From positions 3,462,881 through 3,526,880 of the forward strand of contig OZ024887.1 in NCBI GenBank assembly GCA_964017195.1: 64,000 nt of DNA. Direction: 5' to 3'. The notes below the pieces were generated by a model. The model had not been told where the DNA came from. It saw only the letters and a list, made by a program, of their open reading frames with translations, and ran no database searches. Each line of letters starts with the position of its first letter. Positions within the stretch are counted from its first letter, which is position 1. The position numbers and the translations under genes are program-made. Shown here piece by piece: positions 22,438 through 33,578 of this stretch. This stretch comes from Siderastrea radians. Taxonomy: Eukaryota > Cnidaria > Anthozoa > Scleractinia > Rhizangiidae.

Positions 22438-23972
22438 AATCCGTGTACCTTCGCGCCAATCGATTTTTGATTTTAAATTGAAAATACAAAATCAGAATTT
22501 TTGTGTTTTTCGATTTTCAAATACAAATTGAAAATTGAAAATCATCCATTTTTTTTCTGATTTTCGATTTTTCAGCTTTCTTTTCGTTACGGAAAGTGTA
22601 ATATTGAAAATTAACTTTTTTGAGAAAATTTTTATTTTCAATTGTCCTTTTCTCATTTCTCTTGTACCGATTGAAAGTAGAAAAATGAAGATATTTGAAC
22701 CTTTGATTTTAATTTAGAAAGTCAAATTTGCCATTGATTCCACCTTTTATCTCAGAACACTGAATCAAAACACTAAAAACACCACAGTTTTCAGGGGGTA
22801 CTCCCCCCTAGCCCTCCCCAGACAGTGCTTTTCTTGTTCTTTTCGCTCTATTTACCTCTGTTTTCGGGCTTAAGTATTATTTTTTCATAGAAAAGTCCTA
22901 AAAAATGATCAAGAAAAATGTTAAGAGCATATCCTTGACTGGAGCGAAGTTTTTTTTGTGCTAAATCTGTCACATATTTTGATCATCGCGCGCCGCTCAC
23001 TTGGATAGAATGACTGAACAAGCAAACTATAATTTTGCGCGCAGGTTCATGGAAATATTGTATTCGACAAGCAATATTGTAAAGATAATTATGTAATTGT
23101 AATGATTAACATTTCTTTTTCAAAAAAAATATCAACTAATCTACAAATTAACACGGAAATTCTGGTCAAATACAATCAAAAAGCTAATAGTAGATGCTAA
23201 CAAGTGAGCCCATGTTGATTTCAAAATCGAGTACAATTCATTTCATCAGAACTAAAGTGACTTGCCACTTGTGACACTTGTCACGCAAAACGTATAAACC
23301 ATTGGATCAAAATGAAACATGCGTACGCTAACAAACAGAATAAGGGCATTTTCAAATGAAAATTGTAACAAAACAAGCCTAACATACATTCGGGTGTTAT
23401 CAATGAGTGTACAACTTCAACGAATGCTTAAAGTTTATCTCACGGTAGTCACGGTAGTTTAAGTCCACGGTTCAGTCCATTCTTTTATCAAATCAATAAG
23501 TGCATCCAATCCCCGAAAAATCAAAGTGGTTGCATGATCAGTATTGCAATGTGGGCATGTAGTGTTGTCCGCCATCCACTGGCGCACACACGGATCACAT
23601 CCCAAAATGCTGTTGCAACACTGGGCCATGCGCACCTGCAGGCTCCATATGTCTCTCCAAATTGTGCAGGTGAGATTTGAATGTCGTTAGTTCTAAATTA
23701 AAATCAAACGTTCAAAAATCTTTATTTTTCAACTTTCAATCGGTACAAGAGAAATGAAAAAAGGAAAATTGAAAATTGAAATTTTCTGAAGAAAAGTTAA
23801 TTTTCAATATTACATTTTCCGTAACAAAAAGAAAGCTGGAAAATCGGAAATCAGAAAAAAATGGATGATTTTCAATTTTCAATTTGTATTTGAAAATCGA
23901 AAAACACAAAAATTCTGATTTTGTATTTTCAATTTAAAATCAAAAATCGATTGGCGCGAAGGTACACGGATT
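22438..23972 (-). mobile_element. Non-autonomous deletion derivative of the first-family transposon (1535 bp)
   Basis: It starts AATCCGTGTACCTTCGCGCC at 22438 and ends with the exact inverse at 23972. From 22438 to 23697 it corresponds to the RING end of the full element: terminal repeat, 3' flank and the last part of the RING exon. A junction near 23698 then joins directly to about 270 bp of outer terminal repeat. The integrase and most of the RING gene are therefore deleted. It fixes the true ends of the family. Confidence 0.82.
23470..23697 (-). pseudogene. RING-gene 3' fragment inside the derivative element
   Basis: Translation of the minus strand follows the first-family RING from LTCTI to LIDLIKE. 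The second zinc ligand of CTIC is changed to Trp, and the stop codon is changed to TGG, extending into KEWTEPW. A 16-17 bp deletion lies just upstream, between GACATTC and AAATCTCACC. It is non-functional. Confidence 0.8.
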
Positions 23973-24399
23973 AAATTTTCCCCTACCTTTTTGCAATTTT
24001 ATATTTTTCCTCTTTAATTTAAAATGAAAAGATACTGTATAGTTGAATAAAAATTGGCTTTTCCATTTTTTGAGAAAAATAGAAAAACGGTTTGGCGGAA
24101 TCGTGCCCGGACCTTTGATGTTACCTCATTGTTTCATTTCTCCAATTTGTGTCGTAAAACAGAAAAATGAAAAAAAATACCAAAAAGTTGCTTTTTTGGT
24201 ATAACCTCATTTTTTCAATACTTTAAATTAATTTAAAATTGAAAAAATTAAAAACCATTGTAAATTTCGTGCTTTAATTCATGTTAAATATTTTTCGCTA
24301 TTTTGAAATAAACATCAAACAGTTAAGATAAACAAAATTTGATTTTTCTATTTCAGTGAAAAAAATGAAAAATTGAATTGGCCGAACCGTGCACGGACC
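23973..24399 (+). repeat. AT-rich DNA with two further transposon-like termini
   Basis: Two plus-strand right-hand ends follow the same pattern as ACGGATT but differ in sequence: TTTGGCGGAATCGTGCCCGG then ACC at 24113, and ATTGGCCGAACCGTGCACGG then ACC at 24399. After the first end, 24116-24175 is the reverse complement of 4395-4466. No gene. Confidence 0.55.
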
Positions 24400-25600
24400 G
24401 TTAACATCAGTGTGAATCATTAACCTGGGAGCAGTTTAATGAATTTACATAGCAATAAAAGATAAAAATACATTAAATGTATGTAAATAATTGAATCATT
24501 CAAGAGATCTTACGGATAAGAATTTCTGAAGGCTATATTTTATACAATTCATTTTCGTTGTCATCTTTTATCTTTGAATATAAAAAGAGGACACACGAAT
24601 TATGCCATTAAAATAGCTTCTGAACTAAGTGGTTTATATGACGCAAATGATGTTTCTTGTTACCACATCAACGCGACTAAAGCAGATGTAAAACGTTATT
24701 ATAATACAACTGTACGTGTCTTTTTAAATAACGACAAAACGTTTAGTTAAAGATATCAAACTCAGTTGAATCATCCCATCTGCCATTCATCTTAATTTTT
24801 ACTCAGTTCAAGTAAGCCTTGATTTTAATTCTTTGATACACAATGACCAGTCTCTTTGAACTAACTTTAAATTATTAATAAGATATTAAGAAAATAGCTG
24901 TTAATACTTAAGTAGCGATATTGAACGCAAAGGTTCCATATAATGTTGCTTCCTTTCAAACGCAGAAAACTTTCGGCGCTTGAACTTTCAACTCTTAGTA
25001 GAAGTCACCTCACGCATCTCTTTGTTTACGTGCAAGTTTTGGTACAAATAAATTTTCGCCTTAAAAGAATATGGCACAAGGAAGCCTAGCATATCAGTTT
25101 CATGGGCCGTAAAGTGAGATATTTTGTCTGTGATTGAGCCACAGTTCACATTAGCTTGGGAGTTTTGGGAGTTTTAGTGGAGTTCTAGTGGAGCGCAAAA
25201 GCTGTTTGAGGATCCTTGAATACGTGTGCAAAATAACCTCTATCGTCTTTTGCATTTTACTCTTTGTTTCAAAATACTTGAAAATATAGAATAAACAATT
25301 TATAAAGGTACGAAATATATGGTCTTGCTCGTAAAAATAAAAAAGTAGTTATTACTCTATGTACGTTCAAAGTCGCGATGAGTTTCTAGCCACTAAGTGG
25401 CTTTTGTACGCCTCCCTGCACAACTAGCGTATTTTCGCGCATAAACGCCCATGGCATTTATTACAATTGATCTCCTTCGAAGGGGCGTTCATTCATCAAG
25501 CGGAGAATAAAATGTGCATGACTCAGGCAAGCTGTTTGCTGTAAAAAAAAGTGCTCAGTGATCGTAGAGATTGCAGCAATCATAGGAAGTAGAAGTCACC
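24400..25600. repeat. Segmental duplication, copy A (receptor 5' flank)
   Basis: Starting at GTTAACATCAGTGTGAATC, this stretch is a diverged copy of 55570-56800, and more loosely of 49930-50600. Shared words include CAAGTTTTGGTACAAATAAA and CAATTGATCTCCTTCGAAGG. In copy B this DNA is the 5' flank of a GPCR, but here no receptor is present. No gene is seen in copy A. Confidence 0.75.
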
Positions 25601-25705
25601 TCACGCATCTCTTTGTTTACGTGCAAGTTTTGGTACAAGCAAATTTTCGCATTAAAAGAATATGGCACAAGGAAGCCTAGCATATCACTTTCATGGGCTG
25701 GTACG
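25585..25705. repeat. Second local copy of a 115-bp piece of copy A
   Basis: GAAGTCACCTCACGCATCTC through CTTTCATGGGCTG repeats 24997-25110. Copy B at 56185-56300 has the sequence only once. This repeat sits at the left edge of the block of about 5 kb that interrupts copy A. Confidence 0.7.
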
Positions 25706-26280
25706 GAAGGGAAATTAAAAATAACCAAAATTGACATCGCCTGGTTACCAAGCCGAAATGGAAAAATGCGTTTTTCGGCAAAAGAATCAATGAAACCTTA
25801 CCAAAACTACCTAAACTCAATAAAAATAAGTCAAACAGCTTTGAAGCCACATTTAATCTTTATTTATAATAAAAAGTAATTCCCATGATGCTTTGCAAGC
25901 CTGGTCAGGAGCCGTTTTCTAATCACCGAGTTACCTTAGGCTTAAGCAATACATTTTTTTAGCATGCTCGCGAGCTCTTCTTTTTTCACTGTCTGGATAA
26001 CTCTAATTCTAGCAAATGAAAATATTCAACATGTTTACCATACGTAACCTTCAAGTACTGGTCGTGCTAGAACTATTTCCTGAAGGAAAAAAGAGCTTAT
26101 TTCTGGAACATACCTACACTTGATGTTAATGTTCATAAACTGTTCCTAATTAATGTGCACTAAGTTGAACACCAAAATAATCAGAACCTAAGACTTACAG
26201 TTATACAAAAAGTTCTGTAGCACGTCGCCTCTTGAAATTTGGTGATATATAAGATTTATATCACCGGAAGCCTAAATAGG
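25706..26280. other. Stretch without recognised gene
   Basis: No supported coding frame. A small hairpin, GGTGATATATAAG facing TTATATCACC, lies at 26240-26263, just 3' of the pseudogene on the minus strand. Confidence 0.4.
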
Positions 26281-26287
26281 CCATATT

Positions 26288-29152
26288 TCATGTAGGTTTT
26301 GACTTAGTCAACATCACTACTGGCATTACGTTTGCATTTGCAAAGCGGTGTGCACTCCAAGCCATACTTGACACATTACATCGGGTGCATTCTTGCTTGC
26401 ATGAACACTTGACCAGCTCTTGACGAGACTTTGAGACCTCTGGAATGGTCATCCAAACTGGTTTCCACGTATCTTCAATCTTCTGCCACCCAAATCGATC
26501 TGGAGAAGGAATATCCTGGTTACTCACATCGCTTGTTGCCTAGATGCCTGCCTGAAGAATAGCCCTCTCAACGTGTTTTAGAAGAGAATTCTTTATAAAA
26601 TTAATTTCTTAATTTTACCTGAGTAGGAGGGAGATTTTCCAATGCTCTTTTGTGTTTGCAAAACAGATCCATTCTGGCCTCGTTGACGGAATCCATGGGG
26701 CTTGACTTGTCATACATGATGATAACAAGCCGTTCTAGTTTGCGAAAATGGATAGAATCCTCCTTAAGCTCCTAAAGTAGATTAACAGAAAGGAACTCTA
26801 AGGTCGGTGTCACAGCATTGCTGCAAAGCTCCCACGCTTGCCAGGCCGACCGCTTGCCTTTACCGTTGAATGCAGACGTTGTGTCGCACCCACAGAAAGC
26901 ATGGAAGACGGGGAGGGAACGTGACTTCTGCTCACCAAGGGAAGCACAAATTTTGTTGATGCTGATAAATTTGAAACTTCTACCCACCCCAAATGCAACC
27001 CATATGTTAACATCAGCATTGACTGCTTTCAGATCATAGAACTTTCCCACAAGAATTACCACCACGTCCGTATCAACAGTTCTGACAAGAACCGTGACTG
27101 TACCTTCGGTGAGCAGGGCATGACGCAGATGAACAACAATTCTGGTGTCTGCGTCCTCGGGATTACAGTCGGGCATCGAACTTGCTGATCCACGGTTTAT
27201 CACCTATTGCCCTATAATATAAATAAAAGTATATTTATATGGTGGCATGATCATGATTATTTGAACAAAGATACTTAACACTTTGTAAAACTGTGTACCT
27301 GAGGTTATGCTGAGGCTCTTTTCTGTTGGGAACCCAAAGCGTGACACCTTTTGGGAAAGAAACTTTACCATAGCAGGCGTCGCAGCTTTCTCATATTAGA
27401 GAGGTAGAAGCGCTGATAAAGCTGGAGGGTTTTTCTCAACTTGCTGCTTGCTGGAATGATATGCTGCCCATATTATGCAATCTTCCGATGTTAGGCCGTC
27501 TTTGTTCAACTTCTGCAGCGCATGTTCCACCCAGCCTTTTTCTTGAAATTTGAAATCTTCTACTGTGCTATTGACCTCATGCATTTCACGTTCTGGGACT
27601 AATGTAGCTGTTGTCTTAAGTACAGTTGGTGGGACAATTGCGTAGCTGTCAGGAATTGAATGCTGTACCAGAAGGAGGTACTGTGATTGGCTGACGTCCC
27701 TGACCAGGATTACCCTCTGTAGGAAACTGGAAGACGGATATCCTTGTTCCATGAAATGATGATGTAGCTGTTGTCGAGCTAGGGTTGTGGTCCAGATTAT
27801 CAAGAGCTCCAACTGAAAATAAGCCTTTCTTGAGGCAGACAGGCGATACACAACCATCCTCTTCAAACCGCTTAGCAACTGCAGTGGCTAACCAATCGTC
27901 AATCTCCATTAAACGATCATATGACACGCTTAAACTTAACTGATACAGCTCAGTTATCGGCTTCTTGCATCGAGTCAAGGAATGAACGCCAAGACTGATG
28001 TAAATCGGCAGTGGTGGCTCTCGCAATGCAGAATGCCGCAAAGAGCTGGATGATCATTTCTTGGCATTAAATAGCACCGTTTGGCAAACTGTAAGGCATG
28101 CTTGTGACTCCTTATTTTCTTGATCCTTTACATTCAGACCATTCATTATCATTGAAATAAGGGATTTCAAGCTTGCAGACAAAGAAATCTCCTGGAATCC
28201 GAGAGGAAAAGTACCAGAGAACGAGAAGCCTTTGTGGGAGAACATATCTCTTCTTACAATCTTTGCAGCTTTTGCTAAAACAGCAGTATCATCAGAGAAG
28301 TCGCGCTCTTGTAAAGCTTCCTTTACAGTGTTCTGTAACCCATTTCTAAAAATTAACACGGTTTGCTTTCCATCGTCTTGTTCGTGCGCTTCCTGGAAGT
28401 GATCCAAAATTTTATTCTTAAGCCTAAATCGATTAACTGATTTGGGGTATCCTGGGTCACTAAGACGATTTTCAAACAGCGAGTGTAGCTCTGGAAATGG
28501 AAAAAACAGGGTTCCATTTTCCACAGAGTCCTCGATGTATTCAACTAGTTCTACAAATGCCCTTGCTTCTTTTAATCTCTCTTCTTCTTCAGCATCCAAC
28601 AATTCGGCCCTTTTCATTTTGCTTTGGAAGGACCTGTGCATGTTTCTTAAATTGGTCAAGCAATTCATATGGTACTTAGCTTCGATGGCGATTAAATCTC
28701 CACCAGAAATTTTTGCTAGCAGTTCGAAGTCCTGCAAATCAGTTACAATTCGACGAAGGTTCCTGTCCTCCTCAATTGTTGAGAAGCTATGAAGCACACC
28801 AACTTTTTCATCACAAAATACACACTTTTCGTCACTCCCTGTCACTTAACGGCGTTTACTGGATTTCGATAGGCTGTCACCGTCATCAGATGTTGGTTTT
28901 TTTTTCTCTTTTGTGCTTTTTTCAGCTTTGATAGACTGAATTTTAAGTGGCAGGACTGATGCCATTTTGCGTTAGTGCTTAGAAGATCTTCAGTTGTTGT
29001 AGTATCAATACTGAACTTCAGTTCCACTGGCAGCGAATTCAGATCTTTAAAGTGAGCTACATTGGTAAGAAAGGTGTTGTAAATGCTGCTGTCGAATGAG
29101 TGGGCGTTCATGCGACATCTTAGGGGTTCACGAGTATTGTCTTGGCAGATAA
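26288..29152 (-). pseudogene. Decayed gene with PIN/FEN-nuclease-like motifs (cnidarian/fish family)
   Basis: Read on the minus strand, the order is as follows. An N-terminal segment runs from 29152 (IICQDNTREP). A zinc-binding-like segment follows at 28845-28700 (CVFCDEK ... YHMNCLTNLRN). Then come a helical part (ARAFVELVEYIEDSVENGT), the motif GALDNLDHNPSSTTA, a core with DADTRIVVHL, VRTVDTDVVVILVG and FHAFCGCDTTSAF, and a Cys-rich end (VKCSCKQECTRC). The spaced aspartates and GCDTTS resemble 5'-nuclease/PIN folds; this is inference. At least four in-frame stops (near 28055, 27396, 26770 and 26545) and frameshifts near 28850 and 27665 break it. The span between 27300 and 27214 lacks exons expected from relatives. 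Similar proteins are common in cnidarian and fish annotations, from memory. Confidence 0.8.
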
Positions 29153-29443
29153 TCTGAAAACGAATTTACGAAGGGAAATCTTATTATTGATAAAAAATAG
29201 CGCTCAAAGACAGCTGGATATAAGCGGTGGTAGTTTACAAAGACAATAAAAAACCTAAACTATTAAAATGTTTCAAAAGTTACGTTTCTCTGAATACTTA
29301 CAGTTCGTGTAGTGATACATGGAGGCTGCCATCTTGGATGACCGAGTGGAGACTGGCTACTAGTCAAACTAAAATCTTAAGAAACTGGTCTTTATTGAAA
29401 CGGGTTGTGTCCAATTTTTGCTGATAATGATTACAGAAGGCAG

Positions 29444-30484
29444 TTAAAGAGCCAGTGTCACCCAAAGTGCTTTGCGCGCTTGTGTTTTTGTTTTGAAACA
29501 GCTTTTTGCGTTTGGCTGGAGCGTTTGCCGGACTTTTCGTAAATTATACCGTGCAAACTGGCCTTTCAGGGAGCTGATATGTACAATAGTAACCTCTGAA
29601 AATAGAAATATCTTCATCGCTAGATGTTACTGGAGAAAACAACTCAAGATCTGAATTTGTAGTCAACGCGTATGGTGCAATTATAACAACCGATCGATCT
29701 CGATGTACGTAAGACCAGAGCAGCCACTTCCACTCGATATAAAAATAAAACAAAAACAAGTAGTAAGAATATTGACGTCTTCATCGCTAGTTGTCACTGG
29801 AGAAAACTACTCAAGATCTGACGTCCCAGTCAATGCGCGCACATGAATATATTACAGTCCGATCGATTGATCGCGTGATCGATCGCGTCGATCGCAAAAC
29901 CAGAATAGTTACTTACACTTTTTGTAAACATAAAACATTAACAGAGAGTGCAACAAGGAACAATTAAGCAAAACACCATAAGCTCATGATCATAAGCATT
30001 ATTTTGGAGCAGGCCCGTAGCTACTGTTATTTTGTGGTAAATTAACGTTCCTTCTGTTTTCATCCGGCAACGAACATAGCACTATTTCGGCGAACGCAGT
30101 GTCAGTACTGTTGCTGAAACCCATAATTAGATGTTTTTCTTTCTCTCCGCTACTGATAGACGGACTCCTTCAGCCGTACAACTTTGGCAGAGCGCGGAAG
30201 ACTCGGCCTTCGCCTCAGCTTTCCTGAACCGTACGAAGCATCCAGTTTAAAGATCTCCTTCTCCACCGCGAAAACACTTCAGAATTCGGAAATATGCAAC
30301 GAAATCGATACAGCGGCACTTAAATGTCAAGTCAAAATTCACACTAGTGATTTCGGATCGCTAACGGCGGCGATGGAAGAAGATACAAATCAGACTTCAC
30401 AACAATCAAGAAAATGGCGGATTTTTCATATATGAAAAATGTACCTCGGGACGCAAAGCACTTTGGGTGACACTGGCTCTTTAA
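29444..30484. mobile_element. TTAA-flanked MITE of about 1.03 kb
   Basis: Inverted ends AGAGCCAGTGTCACCCAAAG (29448-29476 and the complement at 30452-30480) are flanked directly by TTAA on both sides, as in Kolobok or piggyBac superfamilies. The interior has two diverged direct copies of a segment containing ACTCAAGATCTGA (29622 and 29787) and no transposase. Confidence 0.85.
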
Positions 30485-30720
30485 GTGTTTTCCGAAGTAT
30501 GTGTATCAGTTTTCTGGATAAGTTGGGCTTAATTTGTAGCGGTTCCATTATTAACCGCAGGGTACCCACCGCAGTGGTTTTCTTGGGTAACTATTAGCTC
30601 AATTACTACAAACCCAGAAGAGATCCAACTGGGCACCGGTCTTAATATTAACTTGCATGCCCTAACCTACATTCACACAAAGTTTGGTGCTTTTGTCCGC
30701 TCTGTATAGATCTGGCCACT
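30485..30720. other. Stretch without recognised gene
   Basis: No open frame or repeat recognised. It ends where copy A of the segmental duplication resumes at about 30730 (GATCAGTTAACCTTC). Confidence 0.4.
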
Positions 30721-30729
30721 TAGCCACCT

Positions 30730-32960
30730 GACTAGATCAGTTAACCTTCATTTAGCGACCGCAGCCATGGTAAAGATGGAAATGTTCAAATTACAAAAAA
30801 AAAAAACAGTGACGAAGATTTGGGAATTACTACCAACTTAAAAGGGTCGTAAATTGTGCTGAAAGATGTACAAGATATATAAGATATAAATGAGAATGTT
30901 TAGCAGGCATCAAATCAAAGACGAAATAATAGTCACGCAATCGGCAAACAATTCCACCCTGGGCTTGTCATCCTGTCTTGGTGGTGAGACCTTTGGTCCT
31001 GATGATCCCAAAAGCTATGCGGTGGGAGCTTTGCCCCCTGGTGGGTTCACCCACGCCGGATATGGCCTAGCGTGAGAGGATCGACAATGGACAGCTCCTG
31101 TACCTCCAGGTTGGGGGTGGGTTTGCCCTGGGGTTAAACACACCATCCCGGGAAAAAAATTGCTGATTACGGAAACGGAAAAATTCTTAAAGTCAGCTAC
31201 ACTGAGCGCAGCCCAACGACCCGCTGTGTTCCAGAGGACGATTTCATCACGTGGGAGGGCAGCAGTATGAAGAATACTGGCCGGAGCCGGAAGGAAGCAG
31301 GTACAGGGATGCGTTCCTTGGCTGACTCCAAACGGAGGGTTAAAATTGGGGGCTGGAAGATAGGAACCCTATACAGTATAGGAAAGACTGCCCAGTTGGT
31401 GGCAGAGGTCAAAAACTACAGAATCGTGGTCCTCAGAGTAGGTAAGTAGTCTGGGTTTGGAAGGGTTAGGACACAAACAGGGGAGGTTATCATCTTTTCA
31501 GGAAGAGATGATGACATCTAGCAGAGCGAAGTGGCAATCCTCACGTCAAGAGAAGTGGCAAACTGCATGGAGTGCTGGACACTAGTAAGCGATCGTTTAA
31601 TCACGGCCAGGTTCTACTCCAGATTCATTAATACGTTGGTAATCCGTGCTGACGAGGAAGCGAAAGACGATTTCTATGAGCTATTTCAGAAGGCGATGGA
31701 CGGTGTACTAAGGAATGATATGGCGATCGTAATGGGTGACTGGAACGCAAAGGTGGGTGGAAAAAAGGAAGGTGAGAATGGAATTGTTGGAGGCCGTGTA
31801 TTACGGGGAGAGAGAAACGACAACGGAGAAAGGTTCGTGACATTCTGCGCAACCAACAGTCTCTTTATAACCTCAACAATGTATCCGCACAAAGACATCC
31901 ACAAACATAGTTGGACATCACCCGATGGCAGGTACCGCAGCCAAATCGACCACACAGCGGTAAATGCAACTTTTAGAAAATCTGTGAGTGACAGCAGAGT
32001 TTACCAGGGTGTAGACATTGCCAGTGATCATAACCTTACGGTTAATGTGACTCAAGTGAGGTTATGCAGGCCAGGCAAAAAGAAAGCCGTCTTGAAGAAA
32101 TACATGGTGGTCAAGGGAAAATTATTATCCAAAGGATAAGTGTCATAGCAGACGAACGATTTAGAAGAGAACAGGCTGGTTTTGAAGGGGTAGAAGCACA
32201 ACCGAGCAGATCTTCGTTTCAAGGAACATCATTGAGCAGGTTAAGAATGGAATGCAAGCTTGTGTGTATGCTTTGTTGACTTCGAGGAGGCATTTGACAG
32301 CGTCCACCGAGATACTCTTCGGAAACCAAAGGAATCCCACCAAAATTAGCGACGATGGTGAAGGCATTTTGCAACACTAAATGCACCGGTCGACGGTTCA
32401 GAGTCATCTGAGTAGTTCGAGGTGAAGACTAAGGTTATGTGATTAAAAGATAGAATTCTTCTCCCTTGGAGAGGAAATTTTGGAAGACATGGACAACTTT
32501 TTGTACTCGTGGCTATTGTCAGTACAACAAGTGAATCAGAACAAGACATCAGAGCAAGACTTGCCAAGGCCAGAGAAGCTGAGTTGAACAACACCTGGCG
32601 GAACCATCTCATTTTGAAATCCATCGTGATTGCTCCATTTCTGTATGGCTCGAAGACCTCGCACATGACTAAGGCTGACGAAACACCACAAATACCTTCG
32701 GAGAATTTTTAAGAAATACTAGCCGGTGAAAGTGAGTAACGAGGAGGTGCGACGGAAAGCGAAGACAAAGCTCGTCAGCGCTAAAGTGAAAAACAGGGGA
32801 TGGCAAACGACTGAACAAGTGTGAAGGAAAAGATGATGGAGAAGGAAGAGAAATTCGCGCACCGCCCTCACTTGGGCACCAGAGGTCAAGAGAAAGGAGA
32901 CGTGGAGGTGCACAGTGGAAAAAGAACTGCAGGAGCTGAACTGAAGCAGATTTCCACGTG
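30730..32960 (+). mobile_element. Degenerate non-LTR retrotransposon (RTE / CFDP2-like)
   Basis: The 5' part up to about 31560 is shared with 56890-57690. Downstream, frames give an APE-type endonuclease (VMGDWNAKVGG, NGERFVTFCATNSLFITST, SQIDHTAVNATFR, ASDHN) at about 31720-32040. Pieces of reverse transcriptase follow (RREQAGF, then VDFEEAFDSVHRDTLR at 32275-32325), then the C-terminal region (LTWAPEVKRKETWRCTVEKE) near 32870-32930. Stops, frameshifts and internal deletions make it inactive. It lies just upstream of the orphan fibrinogen-like exon at 33028. Confidence 0.8.
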
Positions 32961-33027
32961 GGAAGAATTGTGAGTAAATCTCAGTATGTATATGATAATC
33001 TATATTATACAACGTTTGTTATTTTAG

Positions 33028-33578
33028 GTGGGTGGACATTGCTGAAGCGTACAACTATTCCAGCAAACCTGAGTGACTTCTCGACAAAGAAGCGGACAAT
33101 GTCGACTGATTACACATCTATTTCAAATTATTTGGATACCTTCCTGTTTGTTTCGAAAGGGGGCATCGAAGACCTGAGGCAAGCTATCCAGTTTCATCAG
33201 CTACGCTGGTACTGCTACAAGAAAAAACAGGGCAGCGTTTTTCACGTGATGACAGAGAACAACTCTGCTGGTCACAGCGTGCTTGATTTCTTCTTGAAAG
33301 ACCAGAATAATCCTGCCGCGGCGTGCGACTCATTTGACACACTCCCGAATGACAACTCGACTCTATCTCAAATCTGCGCTGAGTGGGGGGGACGACAGGA
33401 AAAATAAATGGGTCATTCTTCGTATCATGGAAAGTGGCGGCTTTATCGCAGTGTTTCGACATGGATTGCTAAAAGGAAATTGTTTCCGCTTCGTTCTCCA
33501 TCAGAGTTGTGGCGTGACGATAAAGGAAATTCGGCAGCGATATCACAAGGCGATACATGGGAGATATACGCACGTTAG
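33028..33578 (+). pseudogene. Orphan fibrinogen-like exon (duplicate of 40949-41483)
   Basis: It begins at an acceptor TATTTTAG with the split glycine of GGWTLLKRTTIPANL. It continues through LRQAIQFHQLRWYCYKKKQG and AEWG, and ends SQGDTWEIYAR followed by TAG at 33576. The frame is interrupted by TAA after EWGGRQEK. The Cys of the WCDD motif in the paralogue is Arg here. No upstream exons are visible, as the LINE relic occupies that side. It is most likely a dead duplicate of the secreted gene at 36782-41483. Confidence 0.75.

Noticed and set aside
29300..29335. First coding exon of the nuclease-like pseudogene (AAGATGGCAGCC then a GTAAGT donor)
   Set aside because: The start context and donor look real, but the splice phase does not fit the next exon at 29152, so it is not called.
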